Source of the DNA: Pipra filicauda
Taxonomy: Eukaryota > Chordata > Aves > Passeriformes > Pipridae
DNA: 64,000 nucleotides
Direction of reading: 5' to 3'
Assembly (NCBI RefSeq): GCF_003945595.2
Contig: NW_024103729.1
Span: 740,950 to 804,949, forward strand
Each line of letters starts with the position of its first letter. The stretch's first letter is position 1. The translations under genes were made by a program, and so were the position numbers. The notes under the pieces were generated by a model. The model was not told the origin of the DNA and ran no database searches. It saw only the letters and a program-made list of their open reading frames with translations. Below are positions 1 to 13,978 of this stretch, piece by piece.

Positions 1-1289
1 CTCTCCTTTTCCACATATTAAAGAACTGCACCCATTCTCACACTACACAACACTGTGCACCTTTAAATATGTATCACATGGACTAGATGGTCACAGATAC
101 TTAGGTGCTGGCAGGCAGCAGCCAGTACAATATCTAAAAAATAATGAGGGATGTTCAGTGCTGAATCTCATAAAAACATTCGCCCTCCAAGGAGTAGTGC
201 TAATGTTCATAGCCACCTATGGTGCAAGTATTCTTTTCAGACTAGAGAGACATTTGTTTATTTAATATGGACATTGTGTGGCAAGTAAATGTGTACAAGT
301 GACAGTAGCAAGTTTAGCAATTATTTTTATTTTAATCCGTGGATTTCAATCAATTTGTCATTTCCCATTCTGTAGTCAGCAGAAACCAATCATTTTTATC
401 AGCACTTTGAGTGCTACAATATGCCACCAAGACTGGAGAAAAATGGGGATATAAAAGTAATCTCTGCAACAGGTGGGGGTGTTTACATATAGATAGCATG
501 TTTAGTTTGATAAATACTTCTTCATGTAGTCAGATAGTTTTCTAATATCTGATATCAAGAAAACACACAGAAGGTGACAAGTTCCATTTCTGTTTTCTAT
601 ATAGAATAAAATGTACTGAATTTATAAATGTCACTTGTGAGTCACTCATTTACTGACATTAAATTCTGAAAATTGTGAAGAAGGACAGCAAATGAGAGGC
701 TATTTTATTTTAATATAGAAGTGACAGTTCTTTGACCTTTCTTTGTCATTTCTTATATGATCTTACCAAGCAGCATGAGCAAAAATGACACTTGGAACAA
801 GAGACCAACACGGTGAATGTAGCGACAATTTTTTGTTTCTGCTTTTTCCAGAACTCTGTCTTGAAAAAAAGGATATCCTGCAAGTCAAAAATCTGTGAGT
901 GCAGCACAAAATTGAGTAAAACTTTATGACAGATGAACTGCATTGGTTCACTCTGCCAAAAAAGTAGATGGCTTTTAGAGTTCTCTGTTTTTTGCTTTCT
1001 TTGTATTTATGTGACGTCCTTAGTTTAAAGTAGGGAAAGACACAACCTATTCTTCTAAAAGAAAACCTATAAATATGTAGATACAGTGTTAGCATGAAAC
1101 CCAAACCCAGACACCCGAATTTACCATTGCATTTTTGCATTTTTTTCCCTGATACAGTTTACTATTATTTCAGGTTAGGAAAAAAGAGAAGACAACACCA
1201 AATATCATGCAGAACATACAAAAGAGTATTTCGCGATTGTTTTCAGAGCATAATGTTCAGACATGGTATTTAAACTACAGGGGTAGGAT

Positions 1290-1640
1290 ATACCACTGTG
1301 TTTGTTTGATTCTTTGTAAATCCAAACCTGATGCCTTGCCTGTGGTAGTGATGGTGAGGTAAAGCCTAGGAGAGAGCTCAGGCTTGATCAGCACGTCTCC
1401 CCAGGTTCCTCCCAGCTTTAGCAATGTGATACTGCAGCAGGCCAGTAGAGTTTTCACAGCTCCAGCCCTGGGTAACCAAGGGCCAGCCCAAGGTGTACAG
1501 AAAGCAAACCCTCAGCACGCAGAACCCCTGCTTTGCTGGGCACGAAGGAGAGTGATGCTCAGTACCTTGCACTAACACTGCACTGGAATGAGTGTTCTCC
1601 CTCTTGGTGTGAGGGTTCTTCTCATCTTGATGCCACAAAG
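1290..1640. other. GC-richer patch, no recognised content
   Basis: The stretch with CAGCACGTCTCCCCAGGTTC, CTCCAGCCCTGGGTAACC and CAGCACGCAGAACCCCTGC is GC-richer than both sides and holds overlapping short open frames on both strands (60-86 codons). None resembles a known protein, and splice signals are unconvincing. Confidence 0.35.
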
Positions 1641-2219
1641 GTACTAAAACCCTGTAGAAAACCTGACAATTATTATTTTTTTCAATAAAACCATACAGGT
1701 TATTTTCTCAATTTCCAAGAAAGGATTAATTGAGGTATCTATTTTAACTGATCATAGCCTGCTAGTATAGGCTACAGCTGCAAAAATGTATTAACAGCCT
1801 TCTCAAGCTAAATCTTATTTTTCATGGCTCATTAACTTTGGTGAAGTCTGCTCCAGGCTGCAATTTTACAAGATTCTAGCTCTAAAAGGTTTTCTTTAAG
1901 AACTGATAACTAAAAATGGTTGTCAAGTTCAATGTTATACAAAAATAAATAAGTTATTAGCGTTAGACACTTCCAATTTACAGGGCTTGAAAATTCTGAC
2001 TAAAAAAAAAGGTGGCAAACAGTTATCACTGCTAATTACCATTCAGCTCTGTTCTGGACTCATCTACAGTAGCTGTGAATGAAGTGCTACTCTTCAATGC
2101 ATCTGAAATAGACTAATATCATTTTGTAAAAACGTCAGTAATAATGTCTTTGTCAAAGGCAAAAGGTATTCAAATTTCAAGCAGAGAATTATCTTAGCAG
2201 CCAGAAAACTGTCCTTTCC

Positions 2220-2480
2220 CAGCGCTGTGCAAGAAAAGAAGCAAGAGGAATCTCTGGCAAGTTTTCCTCATTCCTTTGCCAGCTCATCGAAGGCAACAGT
2301 CACACCAGGGTGTTCACAGCCTCCACAGCTCCCCACGCCTGCCCCAGAGAGTGGCAGGTCCCTGCCCTGTCCTTGTCCTCCCTGGGCAGCGTGGCCAGAG
2401 CAGAGCCCAGGGACATTCCCCCAGAGAGCCTCACCTGTTGCCCACTCACCACACTCCCCATTGCAGCTGCTGTTAAAATA
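2220..2480. other. GC-rich patch with overlapping chance ORFs
   Basis: A C-rich run (CACCAGGGTGTTCACAGCC, CCCACGCCTGCCCCAGAGAG, TGTCCTTGTCCTCCCTGGGC) is open in three plus frames and one minus frame at once. That pattern reflects base composition rather than coding. It is Pro/Ser-rich in translation. No repeat family is recognised. Confidence 0.4.
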
Positions 2481-5400
2481 AGGCTGGGAATTTGTAGTCC
2501 CACAGTCAGAAATAACTCTGCAGTCTGAGCTTCATGACTTTTCTCAGCTCCTCACCTAGAGATAGAACAAAAGAACTTTCTAGTTATGAAATAATTCTTA
2601 AAATGCAGGCTCAGTGGTGCAAAACATCTCTAAATCATGACTGGGCACAAAGTGGGCCCCTGCCCACCTCTGACCACCTATTGCAGATGCAGATCACTAT
2701 GATTGTTTAATGCAGAGGGTATGTTCTCCCACTACCCTCCCATCATGTGTCCAGGTGCAATACATTGCTCCCCAAATAGCCCTGGTTCTCCTGACAGACC
2801 ACAATCTAATACTTTTGGGTCAGGGAAGGACAAGTGTTTGTCTGACACTGCTTAAATTATTGCCACACATTAAGTGTGACGAACACCATAGATGGGAGGG
2901 GGCACGGGCTACTGAAAAAAAAAGTACTCAAGAATGCAACAAGGTTTATTTATTATTTATTTTGCTTACCATTTTTCAGATACTGAAAGAGCTTGACCTT
3001 ATATTTACTGCCAACAAATATTAATAGTTAGATTTTTTTGTACTCCCTTTCAAGAAGGGATTCGGGGATTGTCTTTTTAGAGGGGGTGGGAAACTAATTG
3101 CCTCAAAGAAAAAAGGACCTTTATTTTCACACAATATGGATCATATTTCTATTATTAGGTCAGTTTGTAAAGAAAGTTTGAAAGAAACGTTGCCAGAGAA
3201 TCCAAATCCAAGTCAATATATTGTCTTATCAACATCAACTCTACTTTGAAAAAGCAATACCCATTTCACAGAAACTGAATCTATTGATGTAAAGATGGAG
3301 AAAAGATTCTCCCAAAAGTAAACATATTTTAAATTTTTTAGATTTTATTTTGTTCTAGTTTTTTATTTTTGAACTGGGTTTTATACTATACTGTGTATCA
3401 TATGTCTGAAACTGCTTCAAAGGAAGAAAAATGGTTTCAATATGTATAAAGAATTTCTTTCCATATGTCATCAGAAAAAAAAATAATGTTTTGACAACTG
3501 TTTTGTCATGAGGCAAGATTTGTATGTTCTGAGATGCAATAACATGTCATCAGCTAAGCTAGTGAAGGGCAGCAGTTCTAAGCAGCCAGTGAGGATGGCT
3601 GGTTCAAAAGAATTCTACTTTTTGAAAGCCAGCTGCAATGACATTTTTCATTTAGCTGGTGACTGACAGTCAACATTTCTCTTTGGATTCAAATAAATAT
3701 GATCTATATAATGATTTCTTAGCATTTTAGTTTCCATTCTTCCTCTCTTGTCCAGCAATTCTAGGCTTTGTTATGTTCCTGACTGTGACGTTTGGGATCT
3801 GGTTTTCTTCCTTTCCATTTTTAAAGATGACCTTGCTGGTAAATCTGCTTTCAAAGGTCCCTCAGCTCCATTTAAAATATGGACCTTTAAATGTGGTCTT
3901 TAATAGTTGTGAAATGTTCTCATAAATTCCAAGCTATGTATTTTCTATATTGTTTCTTTATGGTTCATTTAGTGTGACATTATATAAAAATTTTAAAAAG
4001 GCATTTCCTTCTCAATCACTTTTGAGTGAAGCGTCTGAAAAAAATCACTCTTAAAACTTTTTGTTTGAGCCATTAATTAGCTTGCTGCTTGTTAACTGCT
4101 GCTGTAGCTTTTGATTCAGTGGCATGAGCACACTTCTGGTGTGATGGATGTGCTGTAAAGGCTTAGATAGATAGGCTTAAATGCATTTGCATGTCAAAGC
4201 AAAATGAGATATGGCATTCACTTTCAAAATGAACTTTATGGATAATACTTCATAGAAATAATGATGTTGTTCTAGATACTAAAGCTTTGAAAGTAAATAC
4301 AAATAATGCTCTGTGTGTTTTATCAGCCTTTGTCAGCATAACCTTTAACATAAAATTAAGAAAAATTCAGTGTAGTATTTTAAGATAAAAGGGGCATTAT
4401 CATAAAAGATAAATAACAAGCCAAGAATTTATGTAGGTAGCTATGAATAAAGATACAAAGGTTTCCTGAACATAAGAAAGAGTCTGCTGTGAGGGAAAAT
4501 CAAAAAGCCATGTGGAAGTAGAAGAAGCTAATGGAAATCAGACCCCTTGAGATGGGCAGGAATTCAATGGTTCTGGTTTATTTTGACTCTTCTCCTATAA
4601 AATAAAAAAATGTTTTAATGTTGCCTAACAGTTTTCTATGTGAATTATGTATAACAAATTGCAGGGTAGAAAGTTTTTCACCTAACGGGAACGAACAACC
4701 AAGAGGAAAAACCCAAACAACAGAAAACGGAGAGAGACATGTGTGGAGGTAACACATCCTCTTTCTTGCGCTGGTGAAATCTCAGGCCTTAGGACACTTG
4801 TGTCTTCCAAATGTCCTGTAGCACTGTCATTGCTAATACAGTGTGGATGCAAGGTGTGAGCATGTCCACCCACACAAACTCATCAGGAAAGTGGCTACAG
4901 TGGGCTGAAGGGTCACATCTACCAGAACAGTACAGGGTACTCACCACAGTCCCAGCAGGCTGCTACAGGACACAAAGCGAACCCAAGGAGGTGGCTGGGT
5001 GAGCTCATGCTGACCTCTGAGCAGTCACCACCTGCATGAACCCCCTCTGAAGATCTCTGCATGCCATGGTGGTGCATGAGGTGGTCTCCTGCAGCTGCAG
5101 TGCTGGATACAGCTTTGAAGCAGCTGAGGGATTAAAGGCAATGAGGTGCTCAGATGCCACTGTAATGAAAGGGCTATAACAGTACTTTAGAGAGGAAAAG
5201 CAGCCCGAGAGCAATGGAGAAACCACAACTGATTACTGCCCTTGGTTTTGTTGGTCACCAGGAGCCATAACATAGCAGCAAGAAGTGACATCTGTTATTT
5301 GTCCACAATGAATAGTGCTACTGCTGGAGTGAAAACCCATCCCGGGGCTGCAGTTTTGCATGAAGGCACCAGGCTGGGTGAGTGCCTGGCTCAGCCCGGG

Positions 5401-5894
5401 CAATGCCGGCAGGTACCAGCTCCTCCAACCTGCCTGCTCAGAAAGCAGCAAGGAACAAAATAGCATTAGTAAGGCTATAAGTAGATGTCTCAGAGAATTA
5501 TCAGGGACATTGATGAATCACACAGGCATTTAGAACATGCTCCATGGGAGCTAAAAAGTGAAAAAGCAATTTCATTCTGTAGTAGGTTTTCAAAATACCT
5601 GGAGGCAGACATTTCCCTGGGTCAGGGCCCAGCCTTGCTAACTTCTCTTCTTCAAACTCCTTCTCTGCTTAGTTCTTTCTTCTGGTGCTCTTGTCTGTGA
5701 TATAATAATAACACATTTAGGTAAAGAAAGTTGCCACTGACAGCAACAGCACCAAGACTCAGCTATGGGAGAATTGTGTAGTATTTTTATTTGGTCGTTA
5801 CAAGTAGAATTAATGAAAGGCTGAAAGGACAGTGTTTGAAAGAAATAACAAATGCTTTTTAAAGGTGGATAAATCTAGTAAATAATCACAGCCA

Positions 5895-5933
5895 CCAAAA
5901 AAAAAAAATAAAAAGAATAAAAAAAAAGAAAAT
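5895..5933. repeat. A-rich low-complexity tract
   Basis: Long A runs are broken by single T or G bases (CACCAAAAAAAAAAAATAAAA and onward). There is no recognisable retroposon body directly upstream, so it is listed as simple sequence only. Confidence 0.8.
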
Positions 5934-6905
5934 GTCAGTTTACATTCTGCAAAACTGTATTTTTAAGAAAACAAAGACAGCTGGGTTTTGGCAGTCAGCA
6001 TTAAATACAACTGTTGTGTTGCTGTGCATCATCTCAGGACAGAAAAGTATTATATAATGCTTGTAGTTAATGTATTCTACTTATGTCAGTCAGTAAGTGA
6101 TAGCATGTCCTATCTAATTAAATCCAGATTTCATGTGCATCTCTTCATTTGCTTACTGTGCAAATAATGGAAGCTAACATTAAAGTATTAAAATCAGATA
6201 AAATTGCATTTCATATTAATACAGTGTGTGGAAATGTATAATTTAAAATATATCTTATGAAATGTAATCTCTTTTACATATTGCATACAGCTCTGATATT
6301 GATCAAGATATTCCCGGGAGTGTATGATGAGAGGAGGAATAGAGTATGTTATCCTTCCTCTAGGGATAAGCTAGCTTATTGATGATCTCTCACACTGCTT
6401 CTTTGAATTAAACTGGTTCTTGTTTGTTTTGTTTTGTTGTTGTTGTTTAAGGAAGGTTAGTTTCAAAAAGGAATATCAGAATTAACTTCTCTCTAGTCAG
6501 ATATTTTGCAGAGCAGTAGGTGGGCAATCTGTGGCCTCTTCAGCTCTGTCCATTTTCTGGTCCCACTGGGATCAATTCCTAAGACAGACTTTGCTTTATT
6601 TTCCCACTTTCAGACAAACAAAGGCCCAGGGGACCCAGCACTGTCTCGCTGACAAAGGCACAGAGTGGCTGGACTCGGTTTGAGGGCTGCCCTCGGCAAG
6701 GGGAGGGCGCTGTGATGTGCTGCAGAACAGACAAGAAGCTACTGCCTCTGAGTAGGGAGCGCCTGGACACCTCGGATGGACAGGTCATGTTGTAGCTGCA
6801 CTTTACCTTTGCTTGCAGTTTGAAAATTCAGCCGGTTTAGAGACAGAAAAGGCTTTAAATTACCTTCCTGAACACTGCATCTTTCAGATGGGTTCACATG
6901 TCATT

Positions 6906-6985
6906 CGCATTGGTGTAAATTCTCTGAAGCCAATGGCAATTGTGCTGGGCACAAATGCAGTATGAATGAGGTCCTGTATCACATG
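6906..6985. repeat. Possible ancient amniote-type repeat
   Basis: CGCATTGGTGTAAATTCTCT, GAAGCCAATGGCAATTGTGC and a later GAATGAGGTCCTG resemble the TGGTGTAAAT / GAAGTCAATGGAGTTACAC / GAGAGCAGAATCAGGCC motif series of an old dispersed amniote repeat. Only these short motifs support it. Confidence 0.3.
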
Positions 6986-9900
6986 TAGGATCTTCTCTGT
7001 TTTGGAATCTACCATGCCAACATTACCTATTTGTGACTAAGAATTTGCTTTTTAAATTATGATTTTTTTTACAGAAATATTCAAACATAATCGTCCTGTG
7101 CTACCTACACACACATTTGTAATCGAAAGTCTTTAAAATCCTTCAGTCTTGTTCCTGTAAATATCTATATAGGTATACTTGAGGCAGGCACTATTAAAAT
7201 TAAGAAGTACTTTCAAATTTAAGAGACACTATAGGATTAGAGACTTACATTTTAATATCCAACATCAATGCTTCAAAGAAATTTATTCAAACTTGTACAT
7301 CAGCAATATGTAAAGTGGCAGGTGTCCTCCTACATAGCTATCTGGTGTCTGGGGACCAAAAGTAAAAATTAGCGATGTAGGAATCTGAAAACTGAAATTA
7401 AAAATGCATTCATAAAAAGATGACATGAACATTGCCTATGTCACCGGAACAATAACTATTATAGTTTTTCAGGTTTTTTGCTTTTTCAATAAACAGGCAG
7501 TTAAAAATGTTCAAGGAACAACATTATCTGAGAAAAAAAACCTTAACTCTTTTCATTCAGTGTTATGTTTTCCTTTAGAGAAGCAAAATTGTTTGCCAAA
7601 TGTGAGATGATTTCTTTGTTTAAATCCTGACTGGCAGGAAAAAAAAAAATCTGCTCTCTGCTAAAATTATCTAATTTTATAGCTGTCTCAAGGATGTGTC
7701 TCCTTTTATCAGATGATGCCCTTTCTTCCTGGCTAGTGGAATACTCACTGCACTCCACAAACAGTCACTTTGCATTATGTAGATTATTTTCCAAGAGAAG
7801 TGAAGAAGCAGGCTTTTGACAATGATGGAAACAACGAAGCATGAAGAAATCAGAGAAGATCAAAGGTTCTCATTAGTTTAGATGGTAAGAAATAGAGCCA
7901 TTAACAATAACACAGTATCTTTCCTGTTACTCTTTCATACTCTGTGAAATTCCATAATTGTTGCATCAGAAAATGTCTCATTTACTTTTCATGAATCAAA
8001 TATTTAAAAGAAATCCTTATGCTTCATATCACATGTAGTAGAGGGACACCCTCATTTATTGTGTTCCTTTGATGTATTTTTTCATTACTTGAAAGGCTAA
8101 TTCAAATTGCAGAGGTTTTATGAATATTTTATAGACTCTGTGTTCTAAATGATCAGAAATATAATTCTGTGATATGCACTGGGCTTACAATTCTGCTGTG
8201 CTCAAACTAAGCCCAAACTGTGGAAGCAAAAAACCAGTTGAATCATCTTCCATATTCCTGTACTTCTAGACAGAGCATTCTTAGAACAGCTACAGGTGCC
8301 TCCCATATGTATACAGTAGAGCATATCTATGGTGCAAAGTAATTTATTTTTCGTGTCTCTTCTCTGGTAAGACATACCTTTTCTCAGGGAGAACGTAATT
8401 CAGGCAACTTCATTTTATAACCATTGACTTAGTTCAACTTGAAACTAATTTTGATCTTACTTATTTTCTTGCATTGAATTATAAATGTCTGCAAATCTCC
8501 TAGTATGTGGTTCAGCAGTTTTAATATTACTATTTCCTGCTCTATTTGAGGTTGAAGGATAACAATAATACAACTTGTTTAATTAAATTTTTACTGCTTT
8601 TTATGTCTGCTTATGATAACCAGACTTGCTGTATAGATACTGAATTATCTTTATTTAGTAGCACATCAACAGCTACTAAATTTTATTCACTATTGACTTT
8701 CTCCCTGTATATCCTGAAAAACAAAAAGGGAGCAATGTGTTTAAAAAATTGTAAGGGAATATTCTGGGCCAAGCAGTAGATACATCAGTGAAGGACAGAT
8801 AAAAAGTACATTAAAAAATCTCCCAACTCAGGCTAAGGGCAGAGACATTCATCTGGTTCTGTGACCCAGATCAGACATGATCAGACCTAGGCAGATGGAT
8901 CAGACAGATGCAGAACAAGCCCAACAATAAAAACTTCAAATAAATCTTCCAGTCTACGTCCCAAGCTCTCCCGTACACTCAGAGCATCGTTACTCTCTAA
9001 GTTTTAAAAAGGAAAGCACAAGAAGCATTTGCCTATCTTTTCACTGAATCCTGCATTATACTTTCTTTTATACAAAGCAGGCTAAATCTGTACAGTCTTA
9101 CAACCCACAGGCATTTTCTGTCTATAAGCAGAGATCAATTTATAAAGTACCAAGGAAAAAAAGGCAGCCCAGAGCAGGATGCAAAAACAACTGTAAGCTG
9201 CCTGTCCTCTCAGGTGCTCTCTTTTTGGGCAAAAGCACGTCCACACTGGAGGTAGGGAGTGAAAAAATAGTGATGAAATGAAGTCATCTCTTCAGAGAAC
9301 AGTAATGTCATCTCTAAAACTTTTCTGAAGTGTTCTACTTCACTGATTTTAGGGCAGTCAAAATTTATTTACAGCACATCAGAATTTAAATAAAAGACTC
9401 AATGCATGCCAACTTTTAAATGATTTCTTGTTCTTCAAGATACTGGCTACCTGATACCAAATCCACATCCCTTTATTTGTTTTAAGAAGACCTTACAGAC
9501 CTAGAAGTCATTTTCCCACTCTATCAGAATTCTACAAAGGACATGAGAAAGGTCAGAAGAAAAGCTCTGGTTTCTCTGACTTTGACCATACAGCTCTCCA
9601 AAAAGCATATTGAATATCATTGCACCCAAACAGAGAAACATCATACCATCACCTTTTTAATCTATGATGGATGGCATTATATGGCAATAACAGAACAATA
9701 CAATGGCAACCTTGTCTTCTTCAGGTTTCATGTAAATCAAATCCCCCAAATGAAGCCCAATTTATAAAGGAAAACAAAAAGAGCTGAACTTTAAATGCTA
9801 CTATTATTTAAGTGTGCCAGTTAGAGTCCTGCAAGGTGTTCCTTTTTATCTGAAAGCACATGCAAGTTCAAAATCCAAATTCAGATAACCATATACTTTT

Positions 9901-11489
9901 CTCAGGGTGCTCTGGTTGCTTTGGTGAGTCTCGAGTTTCTGGTTACCCAGATCAGGAGTCAGACCAGAGAAGTAATGGTGAAGTTTGGATGGCCCTGGCT
10001 TCATCTCCCCTGGAAATCAGAGTGCAGGACCAGAAGGAAAGATTTTAATAGTTTACACCCGGGTCTCACCTGTGTACATAAGGCTTTACAAAACAGTATT
10101 TCTCATAGGCAGACATATTTCCAGCTAACATAGTGCAAAAATCCTGCTGTACAGCAGAATAATATTCTGAAGATGTGCTTAAATTTGGGAAGTAGTCAGA
10201 ATAACAAATTCCAAAAATATTATCTATCTATAAATATACCTCTGTAGATTTTCTTTAAAGAAAGTTGTAAGAACTGAGCCATGCTTGTTTTGTAACTAGG
10301 CTACAGAAGCCTTCCTTAGATGTCTCCATACTACATTGAAAGTACAACATGAAGGTATGGTGAGGTTTAGGAGTGCCATATAAACATGTGTTCTGTCCTA
10401 AGCAATTACAATCCTTTACAGAAGAAACTGTGAGTTAAATTAATTGATACATTCTAAGTGTATTTGGTGCTTTGTGATTTTCAAATGGATAGAAGCACAA
10501 CAACACATTGTTTAATAGCAGCTTAGCAGGAAGGAGGTATCTGTATGCGAGATGAAGTGTGCCTGTGAGAGGAGGAACTTTCCTGTGAGTCTGCAAGATA
10601 AGATGGAGATAAACTGTGAGTTAGAGGAAGTCTAATACCACAGTAAGTGATATCATAAAAATAAATAATTTTTTAAGTCATAAAAATAGAAAAGTCATAA
10701 AATGAGAAAAAGAATGAACTGCATTTCTGACTAGTTTAGAAGAGAAAAAAAAATATTAATCCAACCCCTTAGAGCAAGGCAGTTAGAAATGGTTTATACA
10801 CAAGACTGACAATGACAATAAAAATTAAAACCAAATTATGGCCTTTATCATTCTCCCCACTTAGAGACATGAAAGATATTTGTGACTATTTTGCATTTGC
10901 CAACACTCAATTTTCTGAAAGGCATAAATATTGATAACTAAAACAACAATGTTAAATCATAAAAAAACACTGTTAAATGAAGAATATTCACCAGGCTCAC
11001 ACCTCAGAAAACAAACTCTCCATACAGATGGCTGCAGCCCAGTCATACTGCTGTTGATGTGGAATTTCTCAGTGTGGTGGAAATGGACAGGTTGGAGATT
11101 TTGCAGTTTTCCTAAAGGCATTTTAGACTTCACAGGCACCTCTCCAGAGACCCTGTTGACTGAGATCTTTGTTCCCCTCACCAAGAAAATCAAATGCAAT
11201 GCACTTGCAAATTGAACTCTTTACATGGCAGGCTCAGTAATGAACAGAAAACCAACTGTTTGGTTGTCTTAAGCTAGTAAACAACAAACTCCCAAATCTC
11301 TGTGTAAGTACTCAAAGGTGAAGTGCTTGTGTCTAGGTGTAAAACACACAAAGTCTTCGACTTGTACAGAGTACTTGCTTAGTCCCATGTAGTACTTTTT
11401 AATTTCTTTGATCATGAACAGTAATGCCTCTCAGATTTGCATTATCACAGTGCTAGAGGCAAAAAGTTCTGTAGTTGCTTTCTTTTTAG

Positions 11490-11605
11490 ATAACAAATGA
11501 AGTGATGCCATTCACATTTTATAGATAAGAATGTTAGCTACAGAGAACTGAACTGTCCTGCCTAAGGTCACAGAGAAATGAATTAGTCTGAGCTGGTTAT
11601 CACGT
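11490..11605 (-). repeat. MIR-like ancient SINE relic
   Basis: The plus strand shows CATTTTATAGATAAGAA, a degenerate GCTACAGAGAACTGAACTG, then CTGCCTAAGGTCACAGAG and GTCTGAGCTGGTTAT. This order matches the reverse complement of the MIR core (ATTTTACAGATGAGGAAACTGAGGC, CTTGCCCAAGGTCACAC, GCAGAGCTGGGAT). MIRs are old and rare in birds, and the match is by eye, so family and limits are provisional. Confidence 0.5.
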
Positions 11606-12533
11606 ATTTTAGTCACATAAAAGAATTTGCATCTCAGGTATGAACTATTTATCTTTAAATATGTCATGAAATAAAGAATGAAGACTCAGCAACAGTGTCA
11701 TAATTCAACAGAAAGACATCTTGGTGCGGTGAATCATCACAAAGTGAAGTTCTGTAACAACAGGATGTTTTAACAAGAGCAAGATTAGAGGCTAAATATT
11801 AGAATTAGAGAAAGCACATAATAAATAGAAGATTACTGAAAACTTATCTAGTTTCAAAAACAAGTGGATATGGTGCAAATCATATCACAGGTTTCAGATC
11901 CTTACGACTGCCTTGGTATCAGGCTTAGAAATAACAGTTCTGATTTTGGCTTCCTGTTGCAGCCTTGTGAAACTCGCCCCTTTCACATTTTGATGTGAAA
12001 ACCAGTTTGACTTATTTCAAATGTTTTGAGGCTTTTAAATTCCCAGACTCAAATAAAAATTCAGGACACATAGAACAGCAACACAGCTAAAACAGCAAAC
12101 TTCTACTGAATATACAAACTTGAGTATTTAGTCATAAAGGTTTCTTCTTCCGCAGAAACCATAATCTGCACTGTTACAGTAAACATGCTTGCTCACTGAA
12201 GCTGAGCTGTAGGACTTACCTAGCACCATTACTTATTGCTACTTTATTGGGGTTTTTTTGTCATTGTCAAATTTTCTGCCAGCGGTTTTGTATCACTTTT
12301 CAGATACTTGCTATACTTGTGACTCAAGAGATTTAATTACTCTGAATAGTGTATTTCTGTGAAAGGCTTCTTGTAAATGATGCTAATGGAGATTTCTTAT
12401 TGCAGATAACAATTTGTAATCTAATATTTGATAATGCCTAACCTACTTACATTGAAATATATTAACTTTGTATAGATTTGTTTTAAATATATTATTTTCC
12501 ATGTCATTAATTTCAAATATTTTTAAATTTCAG

Positions 12534-12590
12534 ATGGTTTGGTCATTCAGAATGCATGTTTGCTTTGAACATCATTATTCTAACTAATGG
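12534..12590 (+). other. Candidate internal exon, product unknown
   Basis: The acceptor ATTTTTAAATTTCAG (to 12,533; T/A-rich rather than strongly pyrimidine) and the donor ATGG-GTAAGTTT at 12,591 bound 57 bases. In the frame with one leading base it reads WFGHSECMFALNIIILTN with two bases left over. That phase would join correctly to the plus-strand candidate at 18,458. No known protein is recognised. Confidence 0.18.
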
Positions 12591-13270
12591 GTAAGTTTGC
12601 AATTTTATGGTCAGATGCACAGAAATAACAGACATTTTTATTCTCCCATAAAATTTAATATGAATGGCAATAAACAGTTCAACTAGAAAACTTATTGTTA
12701 ATTTTAATTTGATTTATGTCTTTTTTAATACTATGTTTTTAGTGTCCTCTTTAATTTTTACAGTTTATGATGAGTTTTGGTACTAGAGGTTAATTCCTGT
12801 GATAAGAAAAACTAGCACATGCAATAGAATGTATAAACAAAGATTAATTTTATTGCAGAAATACTTAATCTTCTAAACTTTATGATGAAAAAAATCTAGT
12901 TATAAACTGTAATGAAATAGAGCTTATTTCCTAGACTTGCAGAAATTCTTAGAATGAGGAGAAATGGGAACCCCACTGGCAATGAGTACTTGGTGATGCA
13001 CAGGATTACCTACACTTTTCCAAGCACTTCCAAACTCTGAGTTCACACAGACACTGCTGCCCATGGGAGAGTGGAAATGGCAATTATATACACTTGCTTT
13101 ACACCCCTTCCTTCTGTCCCATCTCAACAATGGCCTATTTACATGAAGCAACCAGAGAAGATAATATATTCTTCATAATATTCTTCTGAGTAAAAAATAC
13201 ATAAACCAGTTTACTCTGATTGGAGATATGTGTCTACATCGGACAGACAAACTGACAGACATACAAGTAC

Positions 13271-13389
13271 CTAGGTCAGATCTCCATATTTGCTGGTGGG
13301 ATGTCCTTCCAGTGCTTCTCTGACTATTCCTTTCAACTGCTGCCTCTGGAGCCTCATCCAGAGCTTCTCGGACTGAAATTTCTACAAAA
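13271..13389 (-). other. Candidate internal exon, product unknown
   Basis: On the minus strand the acceptor TTTCTTCCTCCTTAG ends at 13,390 and a weak donor CTAG-GTACTT lies at 13,270. The 119 bases between are open in one frame (FVEISVREALDEAPEAAVE, then RSTGRTSHQQIWR) with one leading and one trailing base. The composition is more protein-like than the flanks (Glu/Ala/Arg-rich, retained CpGs). The peptide is not recognised and the donor is poor. Confidence 0.2.
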
Positions 13390-13911
13390 CTAAGGAGGAA
13401 GAAAGGTAATGACAGGAGGAACAATGAAAGAGAAAAAATACACTACAAATGCCATTTAATTAAATATTATTTTCACGATACTTTCATGATAAGAACCTTT
13501 TGATGCCAGTGGCACACATTTTATCAGGATACAGAAGGAGATCAGTTAGCATCACCAACGTTGCACAACAACACATGAGAACTTTGCTAAAGGCAGAACT
13601 AAATACTACTCCATAGAGCTGCAATCAACATAAAGGTGAGGATAAGAGCTGTAATCCTTTCAGATTATATCCATAAAAATAAAGAAAGCTCTTCAAAGGG
13701 TTTAATATCAAATTATGTTGTCTGGTGCAGATAATTACATGCTAGTTTACATCTATCAAACACCTAACTACTCATTTTGATTTAGTCTAAGAATTCTGGT
13801 TTGAGTCAAGAAGTTCTGGTCCTAGAGTCTGTGCTTTTATCTTCCATCTCTTTCAGTGTATAAATGCATGCCACAGTTCTGTAAATTTGCCTCATAACTC
13901 TAAACACCACT

Positions 13912-13978
13912 GGGGGGGGGGTTGTGGTTTTATTTGTTTATTTGATTTTGGTCTGGTTTTGTTTTGCTTTTTTTTCCA
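13912..13978. repeat. Ten-G run followed by G/T-rich tract
   Basis: Ten consecutive G bases at 13,912-13,921 lead into TTGTGGTTTTATTTG and further T-rich sequence to about 13,978. It is low complexity, and the G run may be unstable or a sequencing-prone site. Confidence 0.8.

Larger units (their letters stand above)
1..6900. other. AT-rich non-coding sequence
   Basis: Apart from the GC-richer patches at 1.3 and 2.3 kb, another at about 4.9-5.43 kb (GCCCGGGCAATGCCGGCAGG inside it) and the A-rich tract at 5.9 kb, I see no gene, RNA gene or recognisable repeat. Short open frames here are scattered over both strands without splice support. Confidence 0.5.

Noticed and set aside
763..1140. 125-codon minus-strand open frame
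   Set aside because: Cys/Phe/Ser-rich translation of AT-rich DNA, no family resemblance, no supporting splice pair.
9906..9923. 18-base microexon-like segment between CTTTTCTCAG and GTGAGT
   Set aside because: The signals are good but 18 bases give no coding evidence, and such pairs occur by chance in 64 kb.
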